NCBI GenBank assembly: GCA_030522415.1
Contig: CM060112.1
Coordinates: forward strand, 9,624,001-9,688,000
Length of the DNA: 64,000 nt
Origin: Channallabes apus
Lineage: Eukaryota > Chordata > Actinopteri > Siluriformes > Clariidae
Reading direction: 5' to 3'
Shown here: positions 51,601-57,600 of the stretch, one piece after another
How positions within the stretch are numbered: position 1 is the first letter of the stretch
How the letters are laid out: every line of letters starts with the position of its first letter
Translations under genes and position numbers: made by a program
The notes under the pieces: generated by a model
What the model was told of the DNA's origin: nothing
Databases searched by the model: none
The model's input: only the letters and a program-made list of their open reading frames with translations

Positions 51601-54600
51601 AGATCGGCGGCGAGCTCTACCTGCGCAAAAAATGCGTAGGGTTCGACGGCGCCGTTATAGAAAGGAAGGCGCAGCTGTAAGTCGCCTCGCCGGTTAACGG
51701 CGTACGGGGCTTGGTCTGTGGGAAGCTCCGCCCCGAGATCCAGTGCCGGGACCCTCATCTCGACGCTCTGCTTTCGCCGCGCCGCCTTTTTTGTGCTGGC
51801 ACCGTCCGGAAGGTGCTTCCTCTGCAGGAGTTCTGCTGCCACTCGGCGGCCCTCTTTGATCTTCTTCAGATCCTCCGCCGTTCGCTCCAACTCAGAGATC
51901 TCCATCCCACTTCTGACACCAAAGCCGGCGGTCGCCTGCCCCGCCCACGCCACAATATGTTGATTTAATGTTATCCAGCAATCGCTTGACTTTATGGGAG
52001 GAGCACTAAAGCAGTGAATGTACATAATGTAGGTAGAAACATTATCAGGAAAAAGGTTCCACAATCAACAGTGCTCGTTACAGTGGGTGCTTACTGAAAG
52101 GCTGAAGCCTAAACTTCTAATTAAACGCAGAGGACTAATATACGAGGGTGTTTGCACACTTCTGCCCACACTGTCAACACTCTGCAAACACGTTGTTTTG
52201 AGGTTTTAGAGCATCTTCTGTTTCTAGTCCTGATTTTGCTCAATCGGACTTTCACCTGTTTGGTCCCATGAAAGCAGCTCTATGAGGATGAAGATTCACA
52301 GCGGCGCATTTGTGGCTCACAGCGTAAAAATTTTTTAATGAGGGAATATTGTTGACAGATGGACAAAAAATTTATGGAAAATCAGGGAAATTATGATGAA
52401 AAATTACATCATCTTACACCGTCTTTTCTTAAATTTAATTAAAATAAATTTTACAGCCAGAGTGTGCATAATTTTTGACTCACCCTCGTATAACAATTTG
52501 ATTAAAAAGCGCCAAGGTCAAAACACTTATGCTTAGAGGAAAGTAAAAATCTAAAACACTAATTTAAGAAATTATTGCAAAGCCTTAAGTCATTAGATCT
52601 AATCATGGATGGATAAATACATTTATTCATCTTTCAAGTACATCTTGAGGGCAGCATTAACCAAACTGTTGGTCAGATTCAAAAATTTAAATACTGCATA
52701 GAGTATACAGTACTACTCTCCACCAAAATGATGATAGTAACAATAAAAACAGCAGCTTATTTTTATATACTCATCATTGCGGTTGCATTTTATAATTTGT
52801 GATGATTTCTTGACTAGTGTTTAGTGTTTAAGTCAAGTTAGCTGACATTTCCTGAGCCAATTCCCTGGTGATGTCCTTGAATACATTTCACTGCGTGTTG
52901 TACTTGTATAACTATGCATGTGACAAATAAAGAATCTTGAATCTTGAATCTTGAAGTCCAGTCTTTGGAGAGTTCATTGACCATTTCATGGCTCATTGTG
53001 GAGCGCATATAGTTTGTAACGGGTTTTCTTTCACAGAAAGCGTGCTTACCTCAAGTCACCGTCACCATTATTGTGAGTGGCTAAGTGTTTCGACAACGCC
53101 ATTTTCTTAGATGACAAGCTGAATGTGTTCTAATGATAGCAATTGTTTTCTTTACTTGATGCAGGGCAATATTTTGACCATGCTGGAAAAGACTGAAATA
53201 TTCTCTACCATCACCGGATATGTCATCTGACATGGTTGTATAAGAAATAAGGATCTATTCAGTAAAGAATTCTGGCCAGCTGAAACATATCAATCACTGC
53301 AGTAATCATGCAATCAAATGCTCTTAAGTAATTGCTTATTTAAATTCAAATGCTGACTTTTTTGGCCAGCAGTTTACATTGTCATGCTAATAAATTGATG
53401 TCACAAAATGACAGTGATTTGGACATATTATAAACATAAGCATAATAAGCATAATAATATAATAATATAAGCATTTTATTATTTATGTAGGTGCCCTTCT
53501 AGTCACCCAGGGTCAACTTAAAAATGTACTGATCAATAAATAGATCACATCAAGTAGTAAATAACAGTAAAACAATATTAGATAAAACAACTCATCACCT
53601 AAAAGCATATAAAAGACATTTGAGTGCAATCTTACATTGTGTGGGATAAGTGTGTTTGTGTAAGATTGATTTCAATGTGGTTGAAGAGTCTATGCTACAG
53701 ATGCTTTCTGGAAGAGAATTACAGTACAAATGCTAACAGTGAAGAAAAAAAGATATCACAGACAGAAGTGCTTTTTGTTTTTTAAAGTAGAACAAAGTCT
53801 GCTTTTCTCCATTGCTACTTCCATTTCTCATTCCCAAGACTACTCACTTAAAATTAATTAGTTAGCTAATTCACATAATTAAAATACGCTAGCTAAATTT
53901 TTTCCAAAGGAGTTATAATTTTGACCTCAACTCACCATACTTCCAGACACCATATTAAATACAGTGGAACCTCGAATTACGAGTAACGCGCTTTACGAGT
54001 GTTCCGCAAGAAGAGCAAAGATTTTTAATAAATTTAGACTTGAAAAACGAGCGTTGTCTTAGTTTACGAGCACCGAGTATCATGTATAACGCATGCGCTT
54101 CTTGTTTTGACGCCGAGCGTCACGTCATCACAACTGAGCCAACGGTTTTTCTCTCTCTTGCGCTGTGGAATTGTAGGTAATCGTCTCCCCTGCTGGGTGA
54201 ATACAAAAACACGCGCTGAACACACACACATTAACGGAGGACCGTTTTTAAAACCGTTTAAAAATTAGCAAGGAACATCGCTAGTCACACTCGTGTGACT
54301 AACGGAATCACTGCTGTAAAGTAAAACAACAACAAAAAATTTACCGGCTCCTCACCTTTGAAAACAGCCGCGACAGAGCAGAGTTTGTGTGTTTGTTTGG
54401 GAACTTGAGAGGAGGGGGCGCCTGTTAACCCGAGACCTATCGTCTCCCCTGCTGCGTCTTAGTGCTTGCAGTGTTTTTGAGTGTGCATGTGTGCATGTGT
54501 GCATGTGTGTTTGTGTGCGTGTGTGTGTCTGTGTAAGGCAGAGAGTGTGAATGTTTGTTTGGGAACCTGAGAGGAGGGGGGCTATAGAGGCGAGTGTGTG

Positions 54601-54632
54601 TGAGTGTGTGCGCGCACTCATTCACTTACACC

Positions 54633-54688
<56 letters not shown>

Positions 54689-57600
54689 CTCTCTCTCTCA
54701 GCTTTACAGCCCCCACTCCTCTCAGGTTCCCAAAGAAACACACAGTAACTCTTCTCTGTCACGATTGTTTTCAAAGGTGAGGAGCTGGTTAATTTGTTTT
54801 TTGTTGTTGTTTTACTTTACAGCAGTGATTCTGTTAGTATGTGCTCACGCGAGTGTGACTAGCGATGTTCCTTGCAAATGTTTAAACGGTTTCAAAAACG
54901 GTCTCTCCGTTAATGTGTGTGTGTTTGTGTGTGTGTGTCTGTGTGCCTGCACATTACACACACACACACGCAGCGCCTGCGTGCACAAACAGAAACACTT
55001 ATCTGTAGGGATTTATTTTTATGTTTTTTTAAAGGTAAAGTGCAGTTTAATTTGTTTTATTTTTACTTTATATTTTGTGTTAATAAAAATTTTTTTTCCC
55101 CAAATGTTTGCCCGATTTTCTCCCCTAATTTCGTCGTGCCCAATTCCTCCCAGTCGCTAGGGGGCTCCGACATTAAGCTCATACCACCACTCAGTAGGGA
55201 AGGCCGTAGACCGACCACATGTTTCCTCCGACCCACATGACGTCACCATTTTTTCGAATTGCTTGCTCACGCAACGTTGGGGGTGGCGTAACACACTCGG
55301 AGGAACAGCGCTATCCGCTCCTTCCGCTTATGCGAGCTCACAGACGCCCTTGATTGGCTTTTAGAACCAACGTTAATGTGGGAGAGCGAAGTACCTCTCA
55401 TCCCTCCCCCCCTGAGAGAGCTCGGCCAAACAGCTCTCTCTATGCCAAAGGGATCGAGAGGAAAACAGCATCACCCGGTGTTCGAACCAGCGATCTCCGG
55501 ATGATAGGACGAGCGCTTTACCACTGCACCACTCGGAGGCTAATTATTTTTATGTATTTATTTTTTTGGGCTGTAGAACGAACAATTTGAGTTTCCATTA
55601 GAAAATTAGATTTGGTTTATGAGTGTTTTGGAATACGACCCCACTTCCGGAACAAATTATGCTCGTAATCCAAGGTTCCGCTGTAGTGCTAAAGGCATAG
55701 TGCACCAATAGCCATAAATAAAGGTTTAGCTGATATCAGGGTTTCTTTTTTTAAGATTGCTTGAAAAAATATTTACGTATTTAAAAGTAAAGTTGACAGC
55801 ATGTCAACTTTTATGCAATAAGATGTAAATTAATATATTTCTTTATGACAAATCCCACTTTCTGCATTAGGATTGTTTAAAAGAAATCAGTCTCATCTAT
55901 GAATGTTTGGATCTTCACAGCCAAGCTTATCCTAGACCACAATGAACCTGTCCTAAAACACATAAGCAGGGCTTAAAAGCAGTATATGTTTAGTGCAGTT
56001 AAGCACCATTGCATACAGATTCTGTAGTACTGGTGTAGCTGCACATTCAATTGCCCTTTTTTTTTTTAAATTCTGATGTGGTTTTGGTGTTGAAATTCCT
56101 TAGGTTACAAATAATGTCACACTTAGAGTGAGAAACATAATTATTTGTTAATAGTATATTTAACAAAGATTAAACAATATATTAAACCTGAAAGCCAGTA
56201 AACCTCACTCACTTTGTCTATACTGCTGTCTCCTGTATACCTGGTGATGGGGGATCCTGGACTGGAACCTATTCAAGGGGAATTTGGGCATGAGACAGGG
56301 TACCAACCTATCACAGGGCACACATTATTCACATGCTCATTAACACACAATGGGCAATCTGGGAATGCCAATTAGTCTAATCTGCATAAATTGGGACTGT
56401 GGGAGGAAACCAGAGTAACAGTAAGAAACCCACCAAGCACAGGGAAAAAATGCAAAAGAGGTGCAAGGTGACAGTGCTAACCACTAAATCACCATGCTGC
56501 CAAGCTAGTAATAAGGAAAGTATTTTTATTTTCACCTGCATTTCATGCTGTATGTTTGCCTTGGAATTATGAGGAGCAGATGAATGATTTCATCTCAGGA
56601 ATGAGTAGTAGATGCCTTTTTCATGCCAATTCTAAATATTTCAGACAATCCACAGTCCTGAATGTGCAGCCCAACTGTCATTGATACAAAGATGTATGTG
56701 TACAGGCCAAGGAGCTTTTTACTAATTTAATTTTTTACTAAAATACAAACATGATTTTGGCTCACAATGAGGTGCTAATGCTAGAATCCTAATTAACTGC
56801 AAATTAGGTACTCTGTCCAAGATGATTCTGCGAATATTAAACATTGTTCCATAACTGTCTCAGGCAATAAGCCACAAAATAGTTCACATTTAACAAATTA
56901 TTCAATCCTCACTTTGTCTATTTCCAATGTAGGCCACGGTCATACTGGCTGAACTACTTTCAATCATTACTCTACTGCTCGGAGAACAACCAGCTGGGCT
57001 TTTTCTCAGAGGAGCTGCACACCTGCATTTGCACGTATGACCAATACTCATGCCAGGCACCCACTCCATGTTCTGTAGATGAGGGTTCAGCTTGTGCATC
57101 CTGCGCCAGTGACAACTATACTCGCTGTGGTAGCTGCAACCCTGGCTACATGTTAAGTCAAGGATCATGTCGGCCTATGGTGGCTGATTCCACTGACAAC
57201 TATCTGGGCTTTGAGACTGACTTGCAGGATCTGGAGCTGCGATACCTCTTGCAGAGGTCTGACCGTCGCCTGGAAGTTCATGCTATCTTTATTAGCAATG
57301 ATATGCGCCTCAACAGCTGGTTTGACCCTTCATGGAGGAAGAGAATGCTACTCACACTAAAGAGCAACAAATACAAATCAAACTTGGTGCACATGCTTCT
57401 GGGGATCTCCCTCCAGATTTGCCTTACTAAGAACAGCACCCTGGAACCTTCCCTAACACTTTTCATCAACCCCTTTGGTGGGAGCCACTCAGAAAGTTGG
57501 TTGATACCTATAAATGAGAACAAATACCCAAATTGGCAGTCTACTAAGCTAGACCTTCCACTTGAGTGTTTTAACTGGACCCTGACGCTGGGTAACAAGT

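Larger units (their letters stand above)
48780..51954 (-). mobile_element. Ty3/Gypsy LTR retrotransposon, internally deleted
   Basis: A 3.2-kb element on the - strand, antisense to brinp3, bounded by a 4-bp direct repeat ATAT (48776-48779 and 51955-51958). In its own direction: a 36-bp stub of the 5' LTR (51954-51919), primer-binding site, gag, RNase H, integrase parts, polypurine tract and a 269-bp 3' LTR (49048-48780, TG...CA). Protease, most of RT and the integrase catalytic core are missing. It is far more GC- and CpG-rich than its surroundings. I see no envelope frame. Confidence 0.9.
47958..52488 (+). mobile_element. mariner transposon relic carrying a Gypsy insertion
   Basis: The left end AAAGGGTGAGTCAAAAAGTA and the reverse complement of the right end CGAGGGTGAGTCAAAAATTA are inverted, each next to a TA (47956-47957 and 52489-52490), the mariner target duplication. 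Between them the + strand holds two mariner transposase pieces, 48240-48297 and 52080-52330, separated by the Gypsy element at 48780-51954. A shorter relative of the same family is at 61036-61497. Confidence 0.8.
53962..55683. mobile_element. pogo/Tigger-like non-autonomous element
   Basis: The left end CAGTGGAACCTCGAATTACG and the reverse complement of the right end CAGCGGAACCTTGGATTACG are inverted and flanked by TA (53960-53961 and 55684-55685), the target duplication of pogo-like elements. No transposase is present. Inside are a large palindrome (about 54220-54920), a CA/TG microsatellite at its centre and a SINE at 55094-55541. Confidence 0.8.
41505..56932 (+). other. brinp3: brinp3 intron 6 (15.4 kb)
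   Basis: This is a GT-AG intron (gtgagc donor, tttccaatgtag acceptor) and the most transposon-laden part of the gene. Listed separately: Tc1-like, gene-like repeat, mariner with Gypsy, pogo-like element, SINEs. Stretches 41505-42140, 42810-43520, 52500-52850, 52960-53950 and 55690-56210 show nothing I can name. Confidence 0.85.

Noticed and set aside
51287..51697. 136-codon + strand open frame and other + strand frames in 49.2-51.9 kb
   Set aside because: They lie opposite the Gypsy gag and integrase frames; the GC-rich composition keeps several frames open. Shadows.
54594..55160. 188-codon frame rich in His and Thr
   Set aside because: Translation of the CA microsatellite and flanking pogo-like sequence.
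54631..55541. Possible CRISPR-like or tandem array
   Set aside because: The periodic appearance comes from a dinucleotide microsatellite and inverted repeats; there are no regularly spaced repeats with unique spacers, and the genome is vertebrate.
55470..55541. Possible tRNA gene on the - strand
   Set aside because: Same reason: tRNA-derived SINE head followed by a SINE body.
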